Origin: Adiantum capillus-veneris
Lineage: Eukaryota; Streptophyta; Polypodiopsida; Polypodiales; Pteridaceae
NCBI GenBank assembly: GCA_014529385.2
Contig: CM043961.1
Coordinates: 12,402,478-12,466,477, forward strand
Direction of reading: 5' to 3'
Length of the DNA: 64,000 nt
Positions 45,982 to 55,234 of this stretch are shown here, piece by piece. Under the pieces are notes generated by a model. That model was given only the letters and a program-made list of their open reading frames with translations. It did no database searches and was not told the origin of the DNA. Numbering within the stretch: the first letter of the stretch is position 1; every line of letters starts with the position of its first letter. The position numbers and the translations under genes were made by a program.

Positions 45982-46730
45982 ATTTGAAAGTATCCAGAAT
46001 AACCATCACAGACGGTATAGCATTCAAAACCCGCTACTTCATTCAGAATTTCATCCAAGAAAGGGAGAGGAAAGTGGTCTCTCTTTGTAGCTGCATTTAG
46101 TGGTTTGTAGTCAACACAGACCCTCCACTTACCATTCTTTTTAGGCATCACCACTACGGGTGACACCCATTCTGAGTTTTCTACGGGATAGACGAATCCC
46201 GTCTCCAGCAGTTTCCTTACCTCGGCCAAGAGTGCCTTTTCTTGTATGACCCCCAGTCGTCGTAGCTTTTGCACAACTGGTTTTACCCCTTCCTTCAGCT
46301 TAATATGATGTTCCACCACTGTAATGCCCATGATTCTTTCATAGTTGTCAATGAACAGGTTAGGAAATCCCATCAACATTTGCAAAAAACTATCTTTCTC
46401 CTCAAGTGTTAATTCCGTAGACAACATACCCTTCAACCTACTTCCTCCTAGGCCAGGTGATTTGCTCTCCTCTTCATTGGGTTGCCCTTTTGGTGATGGA
46501 TCACCAGTTGTGCTTACCCTTTGTGGATCCTTCATAATGATACCCATCACATCAATGGAACTGTCACTTTCATCGGTGGATGTGGTCTCCTCCTCAGAAC
46601 TGGAAGATTTGCTAGTGGTTTCATCTGCCGATGTTTCCAGATTCATTTGCTTCTGCTTGCCAATCCTCATGTCGTAGTAGATTGTCTCTCCTTTCTTACC
46701 GGTCATGCGTAGAAGGCCAGTACCCCAGTC
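45828..46730 (-). pseudogene. Tat-2 protease-RT linker and RT N-terminal half
   Basis: The frame is continuous with gag-pro except for a TAG at 46,731-46,733. An acidic Ser/Thr-rich linker (SSSSEEETTSTDESDSS) is followed by VQKLRRLGVIQEKALLAEVR, then KWRVCVDYKPLNAATKRDHF, CYTVCDGYSGYFQICI and AYKVMPFGLTNA. There a one-base deletion (about 45,886) sends the frame off after 19 further codons. The TAG replaces an expected Gln codon in a K-x-D-W-G context and looks like a CAG-to-TAG transition; programmed readthrough is possible but unsupported. Confidence 0.88.
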
Positions 46731-48425
46731 CTATTTTGCCTTCATGTCCATCAACCATGGCCTTCCCAAAATTAGTGGATAGCCCTCCCCCTTAGTAGGC
46801 ATTACAAAAACATCTACCTCTACCTCAGTGTTGAAAGATTTGATTTTCACGGCACTTACCACACCCACAAACTTTACTTTTGTGTTGTTTGCCATCTTTG
46901 CCTTGCATGGAGAAGGCTTGTCAACCTCGAGCCCTAATCGAAGCATCATAGCTTCGCTCATTACACAGATTTGTGCACCTCCATCAATGTAGGTGTTTCC
47001 AACCCTCTTTCCTTTTATGTTTACGTCGACAATTGGAAGGATGTCATCCATGTTGCATCCCGAAATTGCTCCGGCTACCTTTGTTTTGGAGCGTCTTGTA
47101 CTTACCATTTTAGACCATTGTCGCCTTACTTTAGGTACAAGATGTAGCAACTGTGGCCATGTCATCTTCGGTCCTTGCTCTGCCACATCCAATGTTAGAT
47201 CATAGGGCTTAGAACTTTCCCCTAGCTGGAAGTCGGTGATGCCCAATTTCCGTCGTGGCCTGGATGGCCTCTTGCTAGTTTCTCCTCTCATGCTTCTCTC
47301 ATCATCTGATTGTGTAGCTTTCTCCCGCCTAGCTCTTTTCACAGTCATGGCTTCAAGTGGTTCTAAAAAGGTTACCTTCTCCTTACCCTTGTCCCTCTCC
47401 TTTGCTCTGGGTGGATCCACTACTACGGCTTTTCCTTTCTCTTCTAGCCTTATGATGTTTACAGGGCGATCAGGTGGTGGGGCTGGTGGAAGAGGTGGAA
47501 TGGATGCTTGTAGTGGTGTCTGGGGTGGACGTAGAATTTGTGTTGGTGGGAGTGGTGCTCGGGGTGGGGGTGTTCTTTCTCTAGGGGGTGACAATTGGTT
47601 CCTCCTACCTCCTCTATTATAGTTTTGTCGTGGTTTGGGACAGTAGTACATACCGTGACCGTCTTCTCCGCAGTTGTAGCAATGATACTCCCTGTTTTGT
47701 CGTCGTGCTCTTCCAGGGTCTTGATCTCTTTCTTGACTCCTCCCTTGCTGTATTAAGTGGACAGACAAATTCTGCAGTTGGTCAGTAATATGGGCCAACA
47801 TATCTTGCTGGCCATCTCTTACCCCAAGAGCCGGTGGTGGTGGTATGGTGGTTGACGTAGTTGCTGGTCGACGGGATGTTCCTACTTTTATTGAATCGGT
47901 TTCTTTGGATTTCATTCGCAGCTTCTTGTCCTTAAGGCGAGCAATCTCAACGGCTAACTCGTATGTAGCCGGGAATTTACCTTTCACCTTCTCCTTGAGA
48001 AGCGGCCATAAGCCATGCGTGAACCGATCTTTTTTTAGGAAATTGGGTGCGGCTTCCCCCCTTGCCAGTGACTCAACCCACCGTTCCCACAAATCCACAA
48101 ATTTGGACTCATAGGTGGAATATTCTAAAAGACCCTCCTGCTTCAAGTCTCTCAACTTGTCCCACAACTTTTCTGAAGTGGTACCTCCCCCAAAGCGCCT
48201 CTTTAAAGCGTTTTTTAAGGGTTCCCAGTCATCCTTGGTTGCTTGTGGAAGTGCATTGTACCATGATCTAGCTTCTAGCTTCATGAGATGCTTAAAGATT
48301 CTAACTCGGGATTCATCCGTATCTTTGTTGCTCACTACACATGCTACTTCAAAGTCATCTAGGAAGTCTGTTACCAAATCCTCCCCCTTCTTTCCTTTAA
48401 ATGTTGGAAATGCTACACTTGCCAT
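46731..48425 (-). CDS. Tat-2 gag-protease polyprotein (564 aa)
   Basis: The start is the ATG at 48,425 (MASVAFPTFKG), which has A at -3 and G at +4; in-frame codons further upstream lack an ATG. Capsid domain at residues ~10-170: ARSWYNALPQATKDDWEPLK, LKRRFGGG, LLEYSTYESKFVDLWERWV. Then a coiled or Gln-rich segment and a CCHC knuckle, CYNCGEDGHGMYYC (C-x2-C-x4-H-x4-C), near 260. A Pro-rich linker follows, then protease with NTYIDGGAQICVMSEAMMLR (catalytic DGGA) and YPLILGRPWLM near the end. It packages the RNA and processes the polyprotein. It appears intact; a TAG separates it from RT. Confidence 0.9.
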   Translation of the reverse strand: MASVAFPTFKGKKGEDLVTDFLDDFEVACVVSNKDTDESRVRIFKHLMKLEARSWYNALPQATKDDWEPLKNALKRRFGGGTTSEKLWDKLRDLKQEGLLEYSTYESKFVDLWERWVESLARGEAAPNFLKKDRFTHGLWPLLKEKVKGKFPATYELAVEIARLKDKKLRMKSKETDSIKVGTSRRPATTSTTIPPPPALGVRDGQQDMLAHITDQLQNLSVHLIQQGRSQERDQDPGRARRQNREYHCYNCGEDGHGMYYCPKPRQNYNRGGRRNQLSPPRERTPPPRAPLPPTQILRPPQTPLQASIPPLPPAPPPDRPVNIIRLEEKGKAVVVDPPRAKERDKGKEKVTFLEPLEAMTVKRARREKATQSDDERSMRGETSKRPSRPRRKLGITDFQLGESSKPYDLTLDVAEQGPKMTWPQLLHLVPKVRRQWSKMVSTRRSKTKVAGAISGCNMDDILPIVDVNIKGKRVGNTYIDGGAQICVMSEAMMLRLGLEVDKPSPCKAKMANNTKVKFVGVVSAVKIKSFNTEVEVDVFVMPTKGEGYPLILGRPWLMDMKAK

Positions 48426-48507
48426 GATTACTGAGAGAGAGCTAGAAAGACACACTGCTTAACTTGCAAAAGTTTTTTCTTCTTTACAAGGAGGCGTGTA
48501 TACCCTC

Positions 48508-48726
48508 TTATACTAGGACATAGATTAAAACTTCAAACGGTACATTTCCTTGTACCAAAGGTAAGACAAATGGTTGATCTGATGCCAGAACCTCAAAAAA
48601 TTGCTCCCCACCCAGCATGGTGTCAATGACGTGCTGGTAGCGAGCCTTCAAATCCAGTATTACCTTGATTGAGCGTACACGTGTTGGTATGTGTGATCTG
48701 TCTTGAGGTAGGTTGTACTGATTCAT
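48508..48726 (-). CDS. Tat-2 leader ORF c (72 aa)
   Basis: Opens MNQYNLPQDRSHIPTRVRS and continues to TAG at 48,508-48,510. It lies 8 nt after the end of leader ORF b, in a different frame, and 83 nt upstream of the gag ATG. No domain recognised. It could be a decayed continuation of one larger leader ORF or a separate small gene. Confidence 0.4.
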   Translation of the reverse strand: MNQYNLPQDRSHIPTRVRSIKVILDLKARYQHVIDTMLGGEQFFEVLASDQPFVLPLVQGNVPFEVLIYVLV

Positions 48727-48733
48727 GTGAAGC

Positions 48734-48970
48734 TTAGAGGTGCTTAGTCACTGTCCACTGGCTTGTGGGAGAGGGTGGTGTTCTTTCCTGAAACAAACTC
48801 TGTAGATCCCTAGTTTCTCTAGTGAGAGTGTGAGCCAATGATTCCGTTATCTGTGATGCAGCATCAGGTGCAACTTGAAAAATGAGTGTGATAATTACCT
48901 CGGTGACTTGAGTTACCCGATTCTCAAAGTAGAATAGTGTTGATTCTCTATTGTGTAGAGCTCCTTCCAT
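48734..48970 (-). CDS. Tat-2 leader ORF b (78 aa)
   Basis: Opens MEGALHNRESTLFYFENRVT and has a helical, mildly amphipathic middle (VTEVIITLIFQVAPDAASQI). Its start overlaps the end of ORF a by 23 nt in another frame. No known domain. ORFs a, b and c occupy three frames in order, as frameshifted parts of one ORF would, or as an overlapping set. Confidence 0.4.
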   Translation of the reverse strand: MEGALHNRESTLFYFENRVTQVTEVIITLIFQVAPDAASQITESLAHTLTRETRDLQSLFQERTPPSPTSQWTVTKHL

Positions 48971-49211
48971 TTTGTTGTTGTGGGTTGGTTGTAGGTTGCG
49001 GACATGGTTTCGACCTTCTCCTTCTTCTTCTTGGCACTTGGCCTATGTATATCCACTGGGTTTGGCGTGTTGGTTGACTCTCCCACTGCAAATCGATTAC
49101 CGTTACCCCTGGCACTCGAGCTTCGATGGAGATGCGGAGTTCGTCTAGTTGTGCTTGGAGCTCTTCTTCTTCTGTCGTCCAATTAGCAAATCCTACTAGC
49201 CATTCATCCAT
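48948..49211 (-). CDS. Tat-2 leader ORF a (87 aa)
   Basis: Opens MDEWLVGFANWTTEEEELQA, then LRISIEARVPGVTVIDLQWE, and ends with a strongly basic segment (VPRRRRRRSKPCPQP) and Gln/Asn-rich tail. The Tat-1 leader holds two homologous copies (2,190 and 2,426), so the sequence is conserved at protein level between two diverged elements. Start ATG lies 19 nt downstream of the tRNA-derived segment. Possible roles are RNA binding or nuclear targeting by the basic tail; this is inference only. Confidence 0.55.
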   Translation of the reverse strand: MDEWLVGFANWTTEEEELQAQLDELRISIEARVPGVTVIDLQWESQPTRQTQWIYIGQVPRRRRRRSKPCPQPTTNPQQQNGRSSTQ

Positions 49212-49229
49212 TCACAATAGTTTAGGGGT

Positions 49230-49280
49230 TTCAGTCTTGTAAACTGAAGGTCTGGAGTTCGATCCTCTGTGGGGGCACCA
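49230..49280 (-). other. Tat-2 PBS extended into a full tRNA 3' half (tRNA-Thr UGU)
   Basis: Read on the plus strand, the segment is a tRNA 3' half with exact canonical spacing. Anticodon arm at 49,231-49,247 (tcagt / cttgtaa / actga, anticodon TGT at 49,238-49,240), 5-nt variable loop, T arm at 49,253-49,269 (stem tggag/ctctg, loop ttcgatc), acceptor strand tgggggc at 49,270-49,276, discriminator A and CCA at 49,278-49,280. The minus strand (element sense) is therefore a PBS complementary to about 50 nt of the primer, not the usual 12-18. Because CCA is present, the sequence came from a mature tRNA. No matching D arm or 5' acceptor strand lies upstream, so it is not a tRNA gene. Confidence 0.85.
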
Positions 49281-49282
49281 AA

Positions 49283-49492
49283 TGACAGGAGCAAAGCGAA
49301 CCCCGAACCCCCGAAGGCCTCTAAAACACCGGGGACCCAATGGAGCGCCTCGAGCCTGTCATGGTAAAGCAAACAGGGGCACCACCTAGCTTCAGCGGCT
49401 ATGACGCAAACAACACACCACCATAACAAAGTTTTCATCCAAGAGAGATGGATGCTTGAGAGTAATGATGAAGAGGAAAGGGAATGAGATCA

Positions 49493-49541
<49 letters not shown>

Positions 49542-50865
49542 GGGAGGGGGAATAGCGGCTTATTACTTAGGCACCACAAAAGGATGGCGAATCCGCACAC
49601 CCTTCACACATACACAAGCTCACTCCAAACACAAGATTAGGTGGCGATTCCGCACACCTCACATGGGCAAAACATTGCAAGAAAACATGCTCACAAAACC
49701 TCAAGCTTTATTTAGAGAATAAGGCGATGAAATGGGGAGCATAGGGTAGGGGAATGAGAAGGGAGAGAGTGGTAGAGCACATGGCGGATAGGTGGGAGTT
49801 GATGGCGAAGACTCGCACGAGGGTTATGGCCATCATCCTTCATTTAGTTGCCCTTCATCTTCCATAGCCAAGGGTGTAGAGGTCATGCTCAAGACAAGCA
49901 TGGTGATTGCGGTGATGGTGATGGTGTGTGTGTGTGTGTGTGTGTGTGTGCACTAGGCACACACAGTGCATAGTGTGTTCTTTGGTGATGTTGTGTGTGT
50001 ATTTAGTGTGATGGTGACCCCTCTTTATATAGGGGAGGAGGGGGAAGGAATTCTAGAATTTAGAAATGAAGAAATCATTATCTACATAGGCCATGTGACT
50101 GTGGGACCCACTTGTCTGGCTGTGTGTATATGTGCCAGAACATCAGTCTCATGAGAGAGACTAAGAGAGAGAGAGATGGGTTGATGAAACAAAGTGAGAG
50201 GTGACATGGAGAATAAAGTAATTACAAGAGGGGAGAGAAGGGAGTGTGTTCAGAGGTGAATCTGTGTGCAGATGTGTGTGAACACAAGAAAAATCAAGTA
50301 ACCACTGGGTAGGGATGGGTCTGTGGGCACCTTTTTCAGTGAAACTGAGTGTGTGTGAGTGTGGGGAAGGTTATTTAGCTACAAGACAAGAGGTATGGAG
50401 CCCTTTAGAGAGAGAGGGGGGTATTTGGGTCATGGGATACGATAGGAGAGAGAAAGAGGGGGTGGGTTATACTTTTTTGGAAGATAGGGTAAGTTGCATA
50501 TGAGTTAGGGTGCATTATTGGTGAGTTATAATGCATTATTGGTGAGAGGTGGGGTAGCTTGAGGGGAGAGAGAAAGGAGAAAGGACGAGGGGAAGAGAGA
50601 GGGGGTTGACCTTTTGAGTGGAGGAGAGGAAAAGGGACACACGGCGGGGCAACAGTGAAGAAAAAAGGAGGCAAGGTGGGGATGGGCTACCCCGCAGACA
50701 TGAGGTGGCCTATTTTACCTTTCTTATATATTTACATAATCATACTTTATTTTTTTCTCACTTTTTCCAATGCCTTTTATCACTCCCTCCCTAAGAGGGG
50801 GTTTTCATGGGGTGGGGACGAGAGAAGAGGGGTATGGGAGCTTGGCTTGTGAAAAGCCCCCATCA
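49283..50865 (-). repeat. Tat-2 5' LTR
   Basis: 1,583 bp, TG...CA ends, separated by two bases from the PBS. It holds a 43-bp GA run (49,496-49,538) and a 26-bp GT run (49,925-49,950). Substitutions against the 3' LTR are few and scattered, with some clustering in the first 150 bp. Confidence 0.95.
50023..50031 (-). promoter_or_regulatory. TATA box of Tat-2 (5' LTR)
   Basis: TATATAAAG on the minus strand inside the 5' LTR. It is the likely core promoter of the element; transcription would start roughly 30 bp downstream, near 49,990, and pass through the GT and GA runs into the leader. Confidence 0.65.
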
Positions 50866-52509
50866 GTGTATTCACGTGGAACGAGACGAGCGCGGACAAC
50901 AGAAAGAAGAAGATTTGTTTTTATTTATTTTTTAATGTCATAGGAAACTGTCTCAAGAGACCGTGAAGGTCTATCCAAAAAAGAGTTTTATGCACCGCAA
51001 GGCAAAGCGGGAAAAGACTGGCGGCAACACTCGAAACCCGTTTTTTATTTTCAAATCTCCACAAATGCCAAAATTAGGCCGGAAATTAGCCGAAAATCCC
51101 AAAGTTACCAAAAATTCCCAAAAAATTACAAATTATTTTTAAAACATTCCCAAAAAATTTTAGGAATCTTAGAAAATCATCGTCATTCAAAATCTATCAT
51201 TTTTGATACACAAAAGTACACCAAAAATAGTAGATTTTATCGAAAATGTAACTTAAGACACAATCGTCAATCCGGTCCCCGGAAAAACACTCAAAACTCG
51301 ACCACGAAAGACACAAATGCGAACAAAATGATGCCGTAAATATACACACACAAAATAGCTCGTGAAGATTGCAGAATATCAAAATTTTATTGAATTAATT
51401 GAGATATAATACAAAAAATACCAAGAAATTGCCAAAAAATTACAAAAATTATCCGAAAAATACCCAAAAAATTTCTACAAATTCTCCACACATTGGGGAA
51501 TAGAGCAGCTGAATAAAATTCAATTTCTAAAGAAAAGACTAGCAATTCAATCGAAAAAATTATCGACAAAAATTGGCTCAATTGGAGTGTGTAAATCACT
51601 GCTTTGAGCACAAAAACGCAGCATTTAACCATTACACACATAACTTGTGCAATCAAAATATGAACCAATCATGCAAATTAAACACTTTTTAGGCACACAC
51701 ACACTAATAAAGTTGGCAGTTTTTACCAATCTTTAGGAGCACACATAAAAGGGCAAATTTTGTCAAAATTGCAATGTGACTTCACAAATCATTAGTTGGG
51801 CATGAGCACAATACAAATAAATTATCACATCATTAAGCACACATTGATTTCTAGGTGCACAAACATGGGCAAAATAGTGCACACACACCTAAAATTAGGC
51901 ATACACACACTCAATTAGAATGCACACACACTTGATTTTATTGCACACACACTTGCAGTTGACCATTCAAGCATGCAATTAACTCTATTAGACACCCAAT
52001 TAGCAATCCAAAATCACCATTTAGCAATTGAAACTTGTCAAATTCATGCGCCACCAAATCCTAAAATTTTTGGCATTACAACGGCATGAAAATGAATAAT
52101 CACAAAATTTTCAATCCAACATAGCATCACATTGCATTGCATCAACATAGCATAGCATTACATTGTATCATCATGGTGGGATCTCTACAAAATTATACAC
52201 ATCTTTAGATTCTAGGGAGGTTGAGAATACCACCTTGCTTACCTTTCCATTGAAGATCAATTGAATGGTGGAATGCTCCAATCCTTCATAGCAAATTAGT
52301 AAGTTAGCAAAAATAGTGAAATTAGCAAGGGGTTAGTGTGAAATTAGAGTGTATAAACACATAATTGTCAAGAAACGGTGGCAAATTAGGGAATTATGAA
52401 CACATTGCTTCATGCACACACATTCAAAATCGACAAAAACATAAACACACAAGTGAAATTAGTGAGGAAACACATTCGATTATGCCACAATTACACATGC
52501 GTAGGCCAT
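50866..52509. other. ABC leader region, no gene
   Basis: This is the 5' untranslated part of the ABC element in minus sense. It is rich in 'caaaaaattaccaaaa'-like A-rich repeats (51,050-51,480) and cacacaca tracts (51,690-51,950). No ORF is convincing. GTGT at 50,866-50,869 is the right flank repeat of Tat-2. Confidence 0.55.
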
Positions 52510-52511
52510 CG

Positions 52512-52531
52512 TCCCCGGCAGCGGTGCCAAA
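52512..52531 (-). other. ABC main primer binding site (tRNA-Asp type)
   Basis: Minus-strand sense TGGCACCGCTGCCGGGGA follows LTR B after two spacer bases. It differs at two positions from the complement of the plant tRNA-Asp 3' end, which is a common PBS of plant gypsy elements. Confidence 0.85.
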
Positions 52532-53509
52532 TGTTGGGGGTCCCATCGTTGCAATAGCTCCAATGACAACCAAAATTATCAATCCAGAGGGATGAGCTAC
52601 CCGGCTAGGACATGGAAACACTCACATGGTTAGTGAGCTAATCATGACAACACAAATGGTTAACTCTACTAGGTGAGCTTCTTGGCCTATGGAGGAGCTA
52701 AGCCACAATGAAGGCCAATCTCCAAATCCACTTCTCTTCACCTCTAATCGACCCAATCACACACACTACGATTGCAAGACACACACTTCTCTTCATCTCT
52801 AATCGACTCAATCACACACACTACGATTGCAAGCACACAACACTAATCCTATCATGCAACATACTAATCGTAAGCACACACACATAGATATATCAAGCAC
52901 CACACTCCAATCAAACCTACATACACAAAAGCAAAAGAGGGCAATCACACAAGATTAGAGAGGATTAACCACTAATTAGTTATGATCTCGTTAATCTAAG
53001 CATCATAGGAAATCATAAGAAGCATGAGAGAGGCATAGTTAAAGAGAATGAATCATTGATTAGTGTTAATCAAGTCTCATGAGCAAGGAGAAGCTCGAGG
53101 ACTCGATAGCCACACACCTCAAGAGCTCTCACCAAAGAGTGCTCTCAACAAATGAGATTGAGAACCCTAATTTCATTTACACACTGCCTTATGTACCTAG
53201 GGTAAAAATATGCAATGTTCGGGCACCCAAGGCTTTTAGGGCTCCACCACTTATTAACTCTGCTACCTAGGCACAATAACTGACCTATTCTTTACAGTTT
53301 GGAACTCCCATTGAGCCCGTAACACATTAAAATATTACAATGGCTTGAAATAATTTGGGAATTTACAATACGTGATCATTTTGGAAAAATGTGGATCGCA
53401 AAAATGTGTAACTCCAATCTTTAATGCTTCTTCACTTTGATCTTCAATGTGCACTCGTACGTCTTTGGTCTTTAGCAACTTCTATCAATTGACATTGACT
53501 CAGTTAACA
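52532..53509 (-). repeat. ABC LTR B (middle LTR)
   Basis: 978 bp with TGTTGGGGG...GTTAACA ends, homologous to A and C. A private ~57-bp duplication, 'cacacacttctcttcatctctaatcgactcaat', lies near 52,785-52,840. The main PBS is on its left and the fused PBS-PPT spacer on its right. Confidence 0.9.
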
Positions 53510-53538
53510 TTCCCCCCTTCCCCGGCAACGTCGCCAAA
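53510..53538 (-). other. 29-bp spacer: PBS fused directly to PPT
   Basis: In minus sense the spacer begins with a PBS (TGGCGACGTTGCCGGGGA) next to LTR C and ends with AGGGGGGAA next to LTR B, with no internal sequence between. It is what remains if all internal DNA between PBS and PPT of one element unit were deleted or skipped during reverse transcription. Confidence 0.85.
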
Positions 53539-54455
53539 TGTTGGGGGTCCCATGGTTGCAATAGCTCCAATGACCAACAAAATTATCAATCCGGAGGGAT
53601 GAGCTACCTAGCTAGGTCATGGAAACACTCACATGGTTTGTGAGCTAATCATGGCAACACAAATGGTTAACTCTAAGAGGTGAGCTTCTCGGCCTATGGA
53701 GGAGCTAAGCTGCAATGAAGGGAAATCTCCACATCCACTTCTCTTCACCTCTAATCAACCCAATCACACACACTACGATTGCAAGATGCACACAACACTA
53801 ATCCTATCATGCTACACACTAATCGCAAGCACACACACATAGATCTATCGAGCACCACACTCCAATTACATGCACACACAAGAAAAAGAGGGTAATCACA
53901 CAAGATTAGAGAGGGACTAACCACTAATTAGTTACGATCTAGTTAATCTAAGCATTATAAGAAATCATAAGAAGCATGAGAGAGGCATAGTGAAAGAGAA
54001 TGAATCATTGATTAGTGTTAATCAAGTCTCATGAGCAAGGAGAAGCTCAAGGACTCCATAGCCACACACCTCAAGAGCTCTCACCAAAGAGTGCTCTCAA
54101 CAAATGAGCTTGAGAATCCTAATTTCATTTACACACTGCCTTATGTACCTAGGGTAAAAATATGCAGTGTTCGGGTGCCCAAGGCCTTTAGGGCTCCACC
54201 ACTTACTGAATTTGCTACCTAGGCACAGTAACTTACCTATTCTTTATAGCTTGGAATGCCCATTGAGCCCGTAACATATTAAAATATTACAATGGATTGA
54301 AATAATTCGGGAATTTACAATACGTGAAAATTTTGGGAAAACGTGAAAAATGTGTAACTCCACTCTTTACTGCTTCTTCACTTTGATCTTCGATGTGCAT
54401 TAGTATGTCGTCGGTCTTTAGCAACTGCTGTTAACTGACATTGACTCAGTTAACA
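53539..54455 (-). repeat. ABC LTR C (outer 5' LTR)
   Basis: 917 bp, the shortest copy, with TGTT...AACA ends. It is followed by TAAAT (54,456-54,460), identical to the five bases left of LTR A. Confidence 0.9.
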
Positions 54456-54460
54456 TAAAT

Positions 54461-55234
54461 CATTTTGTTGATGCTAGATTCAGCCCGGTCATCCTACAAC
54501 ACTCTGGTGCTTTGGTTTTCAACCAACCAAGTAAAAATACACTACATACCCTATGATGACATGCATTGCTTTATTAATAGACTGCATTGATAATTGTATG
54601 CTTTTCCAAGACATAGCACTTGCATTTTGGTGCTATGCCAAAGTGTAAGTAGCATGTCAATCAAGCTATCATTAGTGTGATCCATGTTGGCAACCCTTGC
54701 CACTCCATTGCTCCTTCATACCAATCATAGGTGCTTAGTCTTGCCTCCCGCCTTTTCCTCCACGAGGTTGATAGCTCTGTATGAGACTCACTTGAGCACC
54801 TTCATGCCTGGTCATGTCCAACTTGCCCTTCTATCATCCCTTTCCCTTCCATGGCAGTAGCTTCCATGTTCGTCCTTCCTTCCAACTGTGCCACCCTCTA
54901 TTTGGCACTCCTACATTTATTGGCCTAATGATGACTGCCTTGCCTAGTTTAGACAAGCCTGACTACCAACCAACACCCGTCATCTCCTCAATGGCAACAA
55001 CTAGATTTTCAAACAAAAAAAACTTATGGTCGATATTGTAGAAGTACGATTTGTAATGTGATTCATGGTAGCGATATGCTTCATTGGGTTTGATAAGGCT
55101 TCTAGGCCTCTAACAACACAAATTGAAAGAGCTGCATATGGAGACATAACGACTTTACATACATACATCAATGAAGTTAAGGTGAGCAAGAGACCTAGTA
55201 AACCTAATTCTTGCGGAAACAACCTTGAACCTCT
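54461..55234. other. Stretch without a supported gene
   Basis: Short plus-strand frames at 54,814-55,041 and 55,065-55,271 have no recognised relatives. The second (DKASRPLTTQIERAAYGDIT) overlaps the PRP22-like fragment that follows and could belong to it, but this is not shown. Confidence 0.35.

Larger units (their letters stand above)
41521..50865 (-). mobile_element. Tat-2: near-complete Tat-type Ty3/gypsy retrotransposon
   Basis: A 9.35-kb element: 5' LTR (49,283-50,865), PBS with tRNA 3' half, leader ORFs, gag-pro, RT, RNase H, aRNase H, integrase, PPT and 3' LTR (41,521-43,147). A GTGT direct repeat flanks it. The coding region has two stops and two frameshifts but is otherwise well preserved. 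The LTRs are highly similar; their 44-bp length difference is explained entirely by GA and GT microsatellite changes. It is clearly younger than Tat-1 and the ABC element that hosts it. Confidence 0.93.

Noticed and set aside
49209-49280. A tRNA-Thr gene on the plus strand
   Set aside because: Only the 3' half (from about position 26) is present. No D arm or 5' acceptor strand pairs with it, and a genomic CCA is not expected in a plant nuclear tRNA gene. Its position at the LTR edge makes it a PBS.
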